Below, piece by piece: positions 10,733-24,700 of a DNA stretch of 64,000 nt. This DNA is from Populus alba (taxonomy: Eukaryota; Streptophyta; Magnoliopsida; Malpighiales; Salicaceae), in NCBI RefSeq assembly GCF_005239225.2, contig NC_133289.1, positions 13,810,889 to 13,874,888 of the forward strand, read 5' to 3'. Under the pieces are notes generated by a model, which saw only the letters and a list, made by a program, of their open reading frames with translations, had not been told where the DNA came from and did no database searches. Within the stretch, counting starts at the first letter, position 1. Each line of letters opens with the position of its first letter. Position numbers and translations under genes: made by a program.

Positions 10733-13700
10733 TTATAAAAGCTTTAGTATTTTCAGACATTCTTCATGTTCAGAATCCAATTTCGCTGGAGTGTAAGAGC
10801 CATGTAGATCCTCCACTATGTACTCCTACAAAATTTTAGAGTAGTTGAGTATTTCTGAATTCTAGACTGCAAATAAATAAACCCCTAAAAAAAGAAGAAG
10901 AAGAAGAAAGCTAAGTCCTGTTAAGATCTCACCACACTTGGTTCAGACAACAAATGTATAGCAGGAATGGAATAAAAATAAACAACAAGGATTCAGAGCT
11001 TACCTTTGTAAGCTCCCTCTTAGTGAGGATGTGGTAGTGTCTCTGCCAAATTTTTTGAACGGCCATGGTGGCAGCAAGGAAGCCATAAGCAATTCCAAGA
11101 ATGGCAAAGATGATGACAAAAACTACAACCAGTGCAAAGCACGCCTCCATGGAAGCAGGGAAACAGTCCAAAATTCCCCATCCATAACAGCAGTTCTGGC
11201 AGCCAGTCATCCTAGGATCATTACTATTGAAGGAGGAACAATGTAGTATGAGGCCAAAAAACCCAAGAAGCACAAAGAAAGCCAGTACTCCTGTTACAAT
11301 TCATTTACACAAAGCACAGACAACAATAGTTTAGCAGTAGCCAGAATCCTGCGCTGAACTGGATGTTAAGGGAAAAGGGTAAAAATAAGTGATGTCTTCT
11401 GCTTTGCCTTGCAACATACAGAAAAACAGCAAATAACACTGCACCACCAATAAACCAGTGAGACAAAACAATCACAAAATTTACACAATATTGACTACTT
11501 TAGGTGGTTGTTTGCCAAGGATCAGCATGCCATTCTGAAATCAGCAACTAAAGCACAACCAAATACAGAATTAGAAAACAACATGTGAACCTAGTGCCAA
11601 AACCATCAGTTGCACCCCTCTCCCTCTCCTTTTTTGATAAATCAAAGGTCAACATATTAAGGAGGCAAAGGCAGGCAAAAGCTTACAAATAAGTTACAAA
11701 GTAATAGCTAGCACTGAAAGAAAGCAACAAATGCCCGACAAACCAAGGCCAAACCCAGAAGAAACCAAACAGCTGGGCTACCTAAAAACCAAATACCAGA
11801 TAAAGATTAAACTCATAGCAGATGAAATCAAAAACAGCCACCAAGCAAGCAAAAGCAAAAACTAACACATCAACCAAAAAGATATAACCTTAGCAACAAA
11901 GAGGATGCCACAACAGCAGATGCATCAAAAAAGCAGCTCAGAGCACTCAGACGTTTAAAAACCAGAATCAAATTTCAGCAGCAAGAGCAATCACAGACTT
12001 CTCAACTCCAAGAGTATATTTCTACTCATACAATCTGTCCTCCCAGCAATATTTCATTTTGTAACCTTGGATATAAAATAAAATATAAATGCTTTCAAAT
12101 TACAGAAATTGATAGATGCTGCTAAAAAGCATTTTAATTCAATACATGACAGGACTAGAGATTCAGATTAGAAATTTGATCCGAGCAATAAGTCAGCGGA
12201 ACTATGCTTCAGCCCCTGAAGTAGCTGGAATTAATTACAAGTTGAATAATGAAAAAACCATGATCATTACCTATGCAATAATAAAATGGTATGGGATGCT
12301 TGGACAATATACGATCCCATCCATCACTGAATGAATTCCTAAAGGTCCCATCTTTGTCCATAAGGTATGCAAAACCACCTATTGCTGCGATGACCTGAAA
12401 GATAGATTTTCTCAGGAATAGAAAAGGAACATATAGGTTTTCATTTGGTAGATAGATGAAGCAGCCTAGTGATTTAAGCAAGAGCAGATTGTAATTTCAG
12501 TAAAATTCCTGCAAAGAGGATATTTGCTAGCTATTTAGGAATAATTAGAAACATTTAATTTCTTATTGAGCTTTTCCTTTACTAGTCAAATAGGAATATT
12601 TGTGTTTCTTATTTAAGAATCCAAGTCTAAATAGAAATAGCCATAACCCAAGCACATAAATATGCTTGTAGCATTTTAATCAGATTATGACAGATTTATA
12701 TATTAAATGAAGTGAAGCTTTTTGCTAAATCATGTGAGAGTTTGCTAAATTATGTGAGAGTGCAAGGCTTTCAATCTAGGAGGGAGTACTAAAACTTTTA
12801 GCGCGAGGCTAGAAGTTTATTTCTGTTTTTTTCCAATTTCTTTACTTTCAGATCTGTTTTTCAATGTGCCTAAGAACTTGAGATGCTTGACTCAGATTCT
12901 GCTGGTTAAAGCCCTAAATTCTACAAACCTAACCTAATAAACACCCAATTACAAATGTTACCCTAGATTTGTCCTGCATCAGCCGAGCCTATTTCTCCAC
13001 TACATTCTCACATCATGGGAGATCCCATAGAAGCATCTTAACAGAGTATGAGCAGGATAAGTTAATGCATGAGATTTCATGGTTTATTGATGCTCTAGCA
13101 ACTCATGGAAAATCCGCAAATGAAGGAAACAACACAAAGACAGACAACTATGCAGCCTGATTTGAGTAAACAGCAAATTCAAAAAGTGGAGCAACGAAGG
13201 TCCCAATCATGTTTGCAGCAAGAACAACCAACTACAAACTGTCCCCTAGAACTTGTCCTGCATCCAGAAAAAGCAAAGACAACAAGTAGAAAATCCTAAC
13301 CCATAAGTGTCAAAGGTAGATTAACAACGACATGGGTCAATACAAGAACAAGAAAAACTAGTGCATAATGTAGAAAAAGCTACACAGGAACCCATTTTGC
13401 AAAAACTACAACTTGAAGCTTACAAACAGCCACATAAGGTCAAGAGCAATCTGAAGAAGCAGAAACAAGAACACAAAATGCTGGAAGCTTAGAAAAGTTA
13501 AATCAGCAACTGGAAACTGAAAATCAGAGGATTGAAAAGGCAAATCAACATGCTTATGATAACCACAAAGAAAGTTGCAGACAAGTTCTTATCAATTATT
13601 TTGTCATTCCAGACAAGTTTTCCAGCATAATGGAAAAGTACATTAAGATGTCATCATCACTGCTTATGATAACCATAAAGGAAAAGTTGTACAAATCAAG

Positions 13701-14587
13701 TGATTCCTATGCAATGATGTGGAAGCAACGCAAGACCTCGAAAACATTTGTAGTTTGGAAATACATGGGCTTCGAACATAAAGTTAAAAAAGGAAAAATT
13801 ACCTTGACCCTTCCAATATATATATGAAGAAAATAGGCTTGAGATTGCAGAAAGTAGTGTTATAGTGCATTAATAGGAATAGGATGTAAGTATTTTAGCC
13901 AACAAAAAGGAAAGTAAGATTACTCACAGTTTGCACAGCCAAAAATACAATGACAACATCCCTTGTAACAAAAAGTCTGAATTTCATTTTGCGCCAAGAG
14001 TTGTCCTCGAACAAAGCAACTCGGAGATGAAATTGAGCTTTACAAGTTGTACAATGAGAGAAAGCAAATCCTTCCTATTTAGATTAGATTTCCATTCAGA
14101 AAAAAATTGTATTATAAATCCAAAACCCGAAAACACACACGTACCGCTATTACTTTACCTTAACTGAGCGCCAATGATCAAGGCATGAACGATGAACAAA
14201 CTGCTGGGTACCTTTGCACATGCATGGAGATATCAATTCATCACCTAGAAAAATAATTAAAAATTAAGAATTTCATCACCTATAAAAATAATACAAAATT
14301 AAAAATCAAACAAACAACAAACATGACTCGTGAACTTCATTTAAAAAAAAAAAAAAAAGTCTTGAAATGTTACCTGCTTCGCAATCGGTTTCGAGACAGA
14401 TACGACAGCAAGGAACAGAACCGTTTTCAATATTATCATCGTTAAGAATACTAATTTCTTGAATGGAACTTGGTTCGCTATCAGCCTGGTTCGGTAGCAG
14501 AGGATCAGAATCACTGTGACTCTCTGGGCTCCTCCCCAATTCTATTTGCTGCACTTCAGGCCCTTCCATTGACTCAAACCCTAGCAT
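10733..14587 (-). CDS. Membrane-bound RING-CH (MARCH-type) E3 ubiquitin ligase, 6 exons
   Basis: Exons (complement): 14587-14374, 14244-14159, 14074-13928, 12394-12271, 11290-11004, 10825-10733, with in-phase GT-AG junctions summing to 951 bp (316 aa). Residues 61-111 form a complete C4HC3 RING-CH finger: C61-x2-C64, C79-x-C81, H89-x2-C92, C108-x2-C111 (CCRICLETDCEAG, PCMCKGTQQFVHRSCLDHW, FSHCTTCKAQF). This finger recruits E2 enzymes. After it come a conserved LRVALFEDNSWRKMKFR segment and membrane-spanning stretches (for example VIVFLAVQTVIAAIGGFAYL, VLAFFVLLGFFGLIL, ACFALVVVFVIIFAILGIAY), so it is probably an endomembrane ligase. A Cys-rich loop (MTGCQNCCYGWGILDC) lies between the last two. 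The C-terminus is EYIVEDLHGSYTPAKLD to LKLL-stop. The substrate is unknown. Introns 3 (1.5 kb) and 4 (1.0 kb) are long. Confidence 0.92.
12960..13830 (+). other. Unclassified purine-rich insert-like sequence in intron 3 of the RING-CH gene
   Basis: Within the 1.5-kb third intron the plus strand is unusually rich in A and G and reads in places like coiled-coil coding sequence (for example KLNQQLETENQRIEKANQHA near 13495-13555), with stops between pieces. The string 'tgcttatgataacca' occurs at about 13551 and again at about 13661. It may be a captured gene fragment or an old transposon; I do not recognise it. Confidence 0.3.
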
Positions 14588-15390
14588 TGATCTGACCTAC
14601 CCCAGATTCATATATTGAAACATAATAACAACACTAAATTGATTGAAACGTTTCAAATGTATTTTTTTTTTCCTTCTCGTCTTTTTTAGGTGTTTTCAGA
14701 ACTGTAGTGTTCCCCAAAGAAGTCTAGTAAACTGGCCCCCCCCTCAAGTATCTATGCATCTTGTCAATTAGCCCCCCTAAACACGGGCAAGATCAGAGTT
14801 GAGGTGATTTTAAATAAATATTATCTGTTTATTTTTTCCTATACTATCATATATTTATTGTCAATATATTTTTAGTTTATTTCTCTAGTTTTAATCTAAA
14901 AAATGAGACAAAATAAGAAGAAAAAAATATCTTAATTAATTCTTTCTATGAGTTATTTGTAAGAAAAATAAAGTGTATGGATAAATTAAAATAAAGAGTC
15001 TATAAATGTACAAAAGTTCTTAACGTCAGAATTATAAATGTATTTATCCTCGTCCATGATTATTTTTTCTTAGAAGCATGCATCATTGTCCAGCTAACTC
15101 AGAACATATGTCTCTATTATAATTTATTTATTTTTATTTTTTAATAAAAAAATCCAAAAAAATACATTTCTAGAAATATTTGCTATTTTTTAGTTTTTAA
15201 CATTTTTAACATACCAGGGAGTTTTGAGTAAAAAAACCAAGTCAAGAAATCAAAAACATAAAAGACAAAAAAAAAATACAAAGAAGTCAAATTGGAGAAA
15301 AAGAAATAGGGAGATAGAAACAAAAAAAAAAAAAATACATCTTATTTTCCGCTATCAAAGGCCTTGTTTGACTTTACAATCTAACTGTTT
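14588..15390. other. Promoter side of the RING-CH gene and AT-rich intergenic DNA
   Basis: Upstream of the RING-CH start there is a poly(T) tract and a C-run at about 14736-14743, then AT-rich sequence. An A/K-rich open frame at 15224-15412 is low-complexity translation. No gene is seen. Confidence 0.4.
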
Positions 15391-15399
15391 TTTTAAATT

Positions 15400-15540
15400 T
15401 AGTTTCGAATGAATTTTTTTTATTTTTTTATCATTTTAATTTATTGATATCAAGAATGAATTTTAAAAAAAATAAAATATTTTGATGTATTTATAAGTGA
15501 AAAATACTTTTAAAAATACATGCAGTGAAAACAGTAAATT
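15400..15540. repeat. Dispersed AT-rich MITE-like repeat, copy 2
   Basis: The phrases 'gatatcaagaatgaatttt', 'aaaatattttgatgtattt' and 'gaaaaatacttttaaaaata' match the layout of the other copies at 1.84, 17.8, 31.5 and 37.6 kb. Ends were not determined. Confidence 0.4.
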
Positions 15541-17780
15541 TAAAAATTTTTAGGAGTTTCGACAACCTCATTAAACAAATCTAAAGTTTTTTAGGGTTTA
15601 TGCAAAAATTATCTAAAAATTATATGTTCTTCTCGGCTTTGAATATTTACTTAAAGGATGAGTTATCACAAATCACAAGTCGTGTAAGTGTTCAGCCTCT
15701 AACGGTAATCCATACAAACTATTAGTAAGAAATCTCTTAAACTCTTTCAAGAGAGAGATGAGTTATTATACCTTAGAGTATTAACTCTTTTCTTTTGTGT
15801 GTGTTAGGTGTTTATATATTGTACTTTTCTCACATTCTCTTTTCATAAGAAATAAGAGATATAATATTATATTTATATATAAAATATCAATTTGACCCTT
15901 AAATAATATCACATATATTATTTTAGGATAATTTTAGAAATTTACTCAATTAAGTCTTTACTTGATCTTTTTTAGGTCTAGAATTGCAACGCCATATATT
16001 AATTACATTCTAGTCTAAAATTTCTAAAATTTATTTACAATCAAGTCAGACTTGATTAATCATCTCATTTTAACTTTTGACCAATGTTTTTTAACAAGAT
16101 GACCCAAATATATATGTGATCCATTAGGTTCCTTAACAAGATGATCCAAATATAAATCATAATCATAAATAAATTAAATAATTTAATTTATTATCAATTC
16201 AATAATTGATTGATTTATATTTAAAGATCAAGTTCAATATCTAGCAACATGTCTTGATTCTCGAAATATTAAAAAAGTTATAAGTGATTTGACTAGTGAT
16301 TAGTTTCTCAGTTTAATTATTATATCTTTATCAAGAATGTTATGATTTAGACATTATAACATAGAATATATTTGTTTTGTCAAATCATGTTAGTTCTAAC
16401 ACATTATAATTATTGATTATTTAAATAAGATTTTGAAACTCTTTTATAAAATTCATTCCACCTTAGCCACATATTTTACAATTAATACTATTTGAGAATA
16501 GATATAATATATTTTTTTTTAATTCATATAAGGTGGTGAATCATCTTTTAATTACTCAAATACCTTCATAGAGTCTATGTTATATCCAATATATGCCCGC
16601 ATGTCACCCTTTATTAGGACAATGTGTGACCAGATCAAAGTATAACACTATTTATATAAAATAACTTAATGATTTCAAGTTTAAGGATCATTTATAAAAT
16701 TATCACGTGAACCTTTCTATAGAAATAAAATGATCTTTTCATATAAAATCTCTTACAAGTTAGTTCATTGTACATATTATCTGAAAAACACTTACATATT
16801 AATTTCAGGTAACCCTCATATCTTAGGTTATGAGAGCAAATACCTTTTTTTTCAAAAAAAAAAAAACATAATATGTATTGATATTAACAACTCTAATTCA
16901 TATTCAGTCTTAATAATACATTAACCAAGAATTTTTAGAAACAATACTCTAATATAATATAAATCTTATAATTATAATAACGTTATAATTTTATTTGAAC
17001 GGGGAGACTAGTATGCTCTTAGCTCGCTAGGTTAAACAAGTCATGCCGACTTTTTTATTTAGTTATTAACATATATAATGATTCAATTAATTTGATCTAA
17101 TATAATAGTCAAGTTTTTAATCATTATATCAAATATTTATAATCGCATGCAGGGGAAAAAAAAAAAAACAATGCTTATACTTTTTATCTAATAATTGATT
17201 TTTGATCGGCTTGTAAAAAAACACGAGTCCCGAGCCTAGTTCCCCTCTAAAATGAGGAATGTGATTAAATTCTTTGACCTACAATCCCTTAGAAAAAATC
17301 CAAACATCTGAACATATTTTGAGCTAATATTGTATACTTTAATGACTTTAATGCTGTAGAAATTGGTTAGTATAATATGAATAATAAACTTGCTGTATGT
17401 TTTTTTTATTGCTATAAAATGAAAAAAAAAAAAAACCAATATGAATGAATTTAGATATTTTAAGGGTAAAATAGTACTTTTATTAAAATCCAAATGAATT
17501 TTTAAACATGAGCCGTACATAATACCACTAAATTTTATTTTCAACTAAACACAACAATCACATATCCTCAAGACTACATCACATTTTAGCAATCAAACTT
17601 CAGGAAACTACAGAAGAATCCGCATATGAAACGTCGTCCAAAGACAAATTTGAAACCTCCACGCCCAACCGTGATCGAAGGAAAGGAAGAAGATAACGCA
17701 AGACACGTCAAACGACGTTGATTGCTCAAGAGGTTCCAAAACCTTGGAGCACGCAAGGAAAAGAAGAAATTATGCAGTCT
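15541..17780. other. AT-rich intergenic DNA with possible transposon remnant
   Basis: No gene is seen. The segment at about 16330-16860 (with 'ccaatatatgcccgcatg' and 'aggacaatgtgtgaccag') looks like a piece of a repetitive element because it is better structured than its flanks, but no coding domain or terminal repeat identifies it. The stretch 17560-17780 is GC-richer non-coding sequence of unknown nature. Confidence 0.35.
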
Positions 17781-17784
17781 TTGA

Positions 17785-17935
17785 AAAGTATTTATGAGAA
17801 ATCTTTATTTATTTATTTTAAATTAATATATTTGTGATTTTTTTAGATTTTTTTTAATATGTTGATATTAAAATTAATTTTTAAAAATAAAAAAATATTA
17901 TTTTAATATATTTTAAAATAAAAAACATTTTCTGA
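17785..17935. repeat. Dispersed AT-rich MITE-like repeat, copy 3 (opposite orientation)
   Basis: It contains 'atgttgatattaaaat' and 'aaaaatattattttaatata', the reverse-complement style of the copy at 1838-1965. It lies about 0.6 kb from the 3' end of the EG45-like gene. Confidence 0.45.
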
Positions 17936-18329
17936 ATTCATTCATTCATTGGTCATAACGCGGAAATAGGAAGGAGGAATGAATGGGTAAAACGATTGTG
18001 GCCAGAAACAAAGCTGGATCATATACACTTTAACTTGTAAAAACTGTAATTCACACGAGCTCTGCAATCATCCATTCTCTTCTTCCTGATCTTCACAGCT
18101 TGCCGATCACTCTTCGTGTCATACCCTAGAAAGGAGACACAGAGATCCATCACTATCAGGAAACTGCTTATGCCATCTCTCATTGGAAATTGAAATGCTA
18201 CTTAAATTGAACATGAAAGAGCAATCATCCTCCAAAAAGAGAAGAAGAAGAAGAAACCCCATCAACCATGAAGACGCCAATCATATTATCTTCTTTGCAT
18301 TAAATTAAGAGAGAGGGAGAGAGAGAGAG

Positions 18330-18896
18330 TTACTGTTGGAATTCCAAATTAATGGAAGTAGGGGCTGCAGAATTATTTGCAATAGCCCCAAAAGCTGTCT
18401 CCGATAGAACAATGGTGGTGCCACTAGCTGAGGGTGCATTATTGGTCAATTCTAGAGCATAGTCGACTATCTTCACTTGAATGACCTGATCAGCTATGCA
18501 AGAATCAGCGACCGCAGCACTGATACACCTGACCAAGTATTGCCTCCCACAAGCAGCCCCGTTGTCCCAGATTCCATCCCCGGCCGCCGCAAACATATTA
18601 TTCGACGGAAACTGCGACGCGCTGTCATTGTAACAAGCCGTGGCTATACATACCAAAGTCAGAGAGAAAAATACTTCACTTGTGATCATACGATTTGAGA
18701 AATATACATGGCTGGATCACATGAGTTCATAATACCAATGAGTAAACGATAACTTACGTAAATATGGAGGGCTGTACTGGGCAGCTGTGCCAACATCACC
18801 TTGAGAAGTTTGTAAAAGGCTTGACATCATTAACAAGTTGAAGAGAAGTGGCAGTGGGAGCAGACATTGAATTAGAGAACAGGAGCGCCTCGACAT
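18330..18896 (-). CDS. EG45-like / plant natriuretic peptide (barwin-expansin fold) secreted protein, 2 exons
   Basis: Exons (complement) 18896-18758 and 18643-18330 join in phase 1 to give 150 aa. The first ~32 residues are a signal peptide: basic MSRRSCS, then a Leu/Met-rich core. The mature part starts DVGTAAQYSPPYLPTACY. It keeps the pattern of the family: ACYNDS, FAAAGDGIWDNGAACGRQY, VRC, DSC, VQVKIVDYA-like QVIQVKIVDYALELT and a TIVLSETAFGAIA segment. These proteins have the double-psi beta-barrel of expansin domain 1 without the cellulose-binding domain. PNP-type members act in the apoplast and affect water and ion balance. Whether this copy signals or is a pathogenesis-related member cannot be told from sequence. 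The A at 18896 starts the first in-frame ATG. Confidence 0.9.
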
Positions 18897-20042
18897 TTTT
18901 TTTTTAGCAAAATCCCGAATAGGGGTTTATTCGACCTTCTCTCTTTCTTTTGCGAGGCCACCAAGTCAACACATACTCTTTAATTTAATGGTCGTTGTAC
19001 TTGTCCACCTCACACGCGCATTTTAGCCGTCGACCGGGACCATTTGTTTTCCTTGAAGATTCCTCTCGTACTTGCTTACAAGAGTTTTTTTTTTTTTTTA
19101 AGTCAAATAAAACAGAACTTAAAAAAAGAAACAAATGATGAAATGATTTATTTATTTTTAAATTTTAATGGGTTAAAAATACATCAAATTAAAAAATTAA
19201 ACAAATAAGCCATGCACGAAATTGAATAATATTATGTAAAAAACATCATAAAAAATGTTAAAAAAATTTTAAATTTTTTTTTAAAAAAACTCAATAAAAA
19301 AAATGAAGCATGAATTTAAAAGAAAAAAAAAACTCAATAAAATAAAATTTTGGATAAAAATTGATTTTTTTCCTAAAAAATATTAAAGGGAGCCAAGTTC
19401 TATCATTCAGAAAAATATAAGGAATAAATTAAATATTTTGCCAAAAAATCTAAAAACAACACCTATTTCTTTTATATTTTTTATTTTGATTATTTAATAA
19501 TTTTAATTAACTTCGCATTTAATTAGGTTATTAAAAGGAAAAAAAAATCATGAGCACAGTGAATCCGCACTACCTGTGATTGTGTCTATGGTTCATGAGG
19601 GGACATTTCCCAAGCTTTTTTAATTATTGAAATAAGGTAAATTTACCACATCCTAAAATATATAGTTTCAATATTTCTGACTATTTTGTAAATCAATTTC
19701 ATTGACGGAACTTATTTTGTTGTATTCACTTGTAATTAATGTTTATTTGTTTGCAAGTAAACTTTTTGTTTAATGTGGAAGGAATTTAAGGACCGCCAGC
19801 TCCCCTCGAGAATACTTTGGTACTGAAAACTACATCTGCCCAAATCGATGCGGTTATGCAATTATGTTGAGGAGTGAGAATTGGCATTTTCTTGAGTAAA
19901 TTATAAATTACTCTCTTTATTTTTATAAAACGAATTAAATAGTCCCTTAACTTCAACACATCTATCAATTGGTCCCTTAACTAGTTTTGATCATACTTAC
20001 TTTGTTTAAAAAATATCTTATTTTATCATCAATCTTCCCATG

Positions 20043-20084
<42 letters not shown>

Positions 20085-20477
20085 TAAAATTATATTTTTT
20101 ATACGAAAAAAAATATAATTACATAAGAATTAATTGAATTATATATTGCCAAGCTAAACAGAGAACTGATATCATTTTGCCTACTCCAAAATGATCCCAA
20201 GCTAAACAGACAACTGATTATTTTGCCTACTCCATCCATCCAAAATTTAACAATACAGACAGCAAAACCTAGTCACACCACATTTTTCCAAGGGCATACA
20301 CTGAAATTACTTCCAGAGAAACATAACCCCATGACAGTAGTCATGATCAATAACTGGAGATAGAAATAAAAACCGTACAACCTCAGTAGTCTTCATGATC
20401 TATAATCACTTGCACATACGGAAACACTTCAAAAAAAGCGAGTGGTGCAAGATAAATAGACATGGAGTTGAAAATAC
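18897..20477. other. Intergenic DNA between EG45-like gene and RPT6 pseudogene
   Basis: It begins with the probable promoter of the EG45-like gene (18897-19080) and continues as AT-rich DNA with poly(A)/(T) tracts. No gene is visible. The missing last exon of the RPT6 copy was looked for between 19.8 and 20.48 kb and not found. Confidence 0.4.
20045..20081. repeat. (AT)n microsatellite
   Basis: An uninterrupted AT dinucleotide run of about 18 units. Confidence 0.95.
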
Positions 20478-21497
20478 CTTTAGCTCTGCACCAGATGGCG
20501 CACCAATCGTCTTCTCAGCGATCTTCTTCAAATCAATCTCACGCATTAAACTCATTCTTCTTGATTGGATTTTCAAGATCTCCTGACGTGACTGCATATT
20601 CATTACTCAGGACGTTAATCTCTTTGAAACAGTTTGAGGGAGACAAAACAGATAAAGATGCATACATCTTCGTTGGGATTTGGAAATTCAATCTTCCTGG
20701 CCTTCGCTTGATCAAGAATATCAATCCGATTAGTGGCCATCAAAACCTGTTAAAAGGGTGTGTCAGAACAGGTTAATTATGAATAACTGTGTTGATAATT
20801 CACATAGTTTCCCCTATTTGTTCCATTCTTTTCTCAAGGCACACACAGCACCTTGATCTTGTCTGATGCTTAAATCCATCCAGCTGATTAAGCGGCTCCG
20901 GCACAGTCCACTGCACCTCACAGTCACCACTGCCACTCCCAGAATCCATTCATGCAGCTCCAATGCTGCCAATCTCATCCATTAAAATGATTGATGGAGC
21001 GTGCTCCCTGTGACAAAACCAAGAATCCCAGAAACCACAAAGAATATAAGATGTGAAATGAAAGGCGCTAGTTTAAAAGCAAGCAGATTTGCACAGCACA
21101 ACACAAGGCTACAAAAGAACAGAGAAATGGCGATACAAAAATACCTGCTGATAACCAACTACATGGATTTTTGCAGTCACTTTCTTTATGGATCATACTT
21201 TTCCAAATCAGAATGGCTACTTCATTTCTCCCCGAGCAACCACTTGCTTGATTGGAAGCTTAATGTACATGGTTCCTGGTATGCCAGAATTGTATCATAC
21301 CCATGCTACAAACACAGAGAAAATATATATCAACATTGCCCCCCTTTTCCTCATTATGGCTTTTTGTTAAAATAGTGAGCCATATACTGCCTACGATCAC
21401 AGCAATTGAAAATACAAGACAGCTAGGAATTTAATCATAGACACTTTAAAGGAAATGACCTAATGAAGCTACGAATTAATCAAGAGCAATTCAGTCA

Positions 21498-21767
<270 letters not shown>

Positions 21768-21768
21768 T

Positions 21769-24700
21769 CAATGGTGGAGTAGAATTTTTTAAATAAAAAA
21801 AATAAATTATTAATAAATATCATATTATATAGACATGCATTAGAAATTAATTCAAAATATATATATTAATTCATGTCAATTCAAAATATATAAATTAATT
21901 CATATCAAGTAAAAATAATTTAAAAATACTTTTAAAATGAAAAAAAACTTACATTATAATTATTCTCTTCGAGTTTTTATATTTTGAAACCGCTTCATAA
22001 TAACTTCATTATCAATCTTATCGGAGATATCTTTTCCAATGTATACAACCAAACTATCATTAATCCACTTATTTCTCATCCTGTCCCGCAATCTACTCTT
22101 GACAATACACATAGTAGAAAATACTCTCTCCACTGTAGCAGTTGCAATTAGTAGAAGTAATGACAATTTGATAATCATATATACTAATGGAAATATCAAA
22201 TTCTTCTTTGTTTTCACCATTTTCTCTACAAGACTAGCAATATCTTCAATACTAGAGAACTCATCATCACCACGTAGATTAATAATATACGCATCAAGTT
22301 GGTCACCAAGTACCATAAGGTCCACTATAAAGAATTCACCAGGATAAAAAAGAGCAAGGTGAATAAGCTTTTCTTTGTTAAAATTAGAGAAAGAGTCATT
22401 TGGGCTTAAACATGTCATACAAAGAAGTAACTCTATACTCGTCTCGGTAAAATGATCATCCAACTCAGTAAGTTGTATGTCAATGATATTGTTAAACAAT
22501 TCATAACGAAAATGGTGTAAGTTTATAATCCCTTGAGATTTTCACCTTGAATGCCCACAAAGCTTGTACTCATCATCCATGTTTAGAATATCAATATCAT
22601 GTTTGATGCAAAAAGATGACACTTCTTCTAGTAAAGATTCCCAATCATTCTCTCTCATCAACTTGAATCGTTCCCTTGATGTTTTCAATAAACTCATAGC
22701 ATTTTCTATGTCTTGATCTTTTTTTTTTGTAATGCTTGTGAGAACTCATTAGTAACTGCTAGTATCCTTCTCAAACAACGAAGCATGAACACAAAATTAA
22801 ATGATTCCATAATACCTGTTAAAACGACCGCTTTCGTTTTCTGTTCTGAGTTCATCCCATCCTCCTTTATAATCTCAAGCACATCAAGAACTGATGAAAA
22901 CATTGCAAGTAGATAAATAATTGTAACATAGTGGGAGCCCCAACGGGTATCACCATACCTTTTAAGAGAAGTTTCTTGATTCAAGCCTTGTCTGCTAGAA
23001 ATTTCCCCATGTTTAAGTCCTTCAATAATTTTAGCATATTGTTTTTCTCTAATCACCTCCATTCTTTTACATGATGCTCCAACTATGTTTATAATGCTAA
23101 AAATAAAATTGAAGACATCTCCAACTTCATTATGCTTTTTTTGTAACAACCACAAGAGTCAATTGAAGTCTATGAGTAAAACAATGTACATAATATGCAC
23201 TTGGATTGTTATTTAGAGTAAGTGCTTTCAAGCCATTGAATTCACCTCGCATGTTACTAGCTCCATCATATCCTTGATCATGCAATCTTGATATGCTTAG
23301 CTTATGTTTAGAAAACAAAACTTCAATAGCTGCCTTGAGTGAACTAGCAGTTGTATTTGACACATGTTGAATGCCAAGAAAATATTCAATTATATGTCCA
23401 TTGTTGTCTACATATCGTGTAACAACTGCCATTTGTTCTTTGATTAATATGTCACATGACTCATCAATTAAAATTAAAGATAATGAGTCACCTAGATCTT
23501 TGATAATCACATTTGTAATCTCTTCTACAGCAGCTTGAGTAATGTCTTGTTAAATATCTGAAGAAGTCGATTTGTTATGTTTAGGAGCTTTACTGAAAGT
23601 AACTTTTTTAATAGCTTCATTATTTCCAGAAAGGAAATGTAAGAGCTCTAGATAATTTTCTTGGTTGCTTGAACATTCACATTCACATTCACATTCATCA
23701 TGGCCATGAAATGAAAGTCCTTGGTGTAACAAAAAATGAGCACACTCTATTGAAGCATTCAATCGAGTTCGCTATTCACTTGACTCTTTACTGTCTACTT
23801 AGATAACAAAGTCATGATACTTTGTTTTTCATTCATCAAATTCTCACATTTTATCTAAGCTGCATTGTGACTACTATTAGACTTTCCAATATGAAAATCA
23901 AATCTTTCCTTTTCTTTTTTTTCAATTTGAAAACCCATCACCCACAAACGAATCAACACTTTTTTTTTACTTGAAGAGGTAACAATACAAGCAAAAGGCA
24001 GCATCTTTGGCTATGTTGTACTCAAACCATATTGGGTATGCACCAAACCAAGTCGGATTAAAGCATCATAGTGTTGATATATTCCTAAATTGTTTTTGAG
24101 GAAAATCATAGTGTGAAGGTTGACAAGGATCATTTTGTAGATAAGCTCTTCGGATTACATCCTTATCATTTATATGGTACTCATAAATTGATCTTCTTAA
24201 GCCAGGGTCAGCAAAGAGAGTGTCGAGGTTGATTTCAATATGACTTTTCTTTGAACTTAATTGAGTTATATGACTTGAAGCTTTGATTGACTCTTCATCT
24301 TCAAGGGATTTACGTTTGAAATACTTGTTTAGTGACATGTTAATTTAATATGAACCTGATGGATTTTTTTTTTATCATCATTAGTGTCTACATAATAATT
24401 AACACAACTACACAATAATTCACTGTTAAACAAAAGTCAATTGAGTTACATAATAATTCTAAATCTTCTATATGAAATTAATAGCAAAATACACGTCAAT
24501 TCATCAAAATCAAAACCTATTTCAATTCATATCTATATGCATATAATAAGTATGTTGATTAAATTATACTTAATCATTTATAGATATTTAATTAAGGAAC
24601 AATGCCTAGTGTATATGTAAGAGGAAAAATGCTTGAAAAACATGCTTTCTACTTGATATTTTACTTACAAACAAATCATGTGAAAATATTAAATTTCAAT

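Noticed and set aside
18477..18698. 73-codon plus-strand open frame
   Set aside because: It is antisense to the EG45-like exon 2, which has clear family motifs.
22039..22347. 102-codon plus-strand open frame
   Set aside because: It is antisense to the hAT C-terminal domain.
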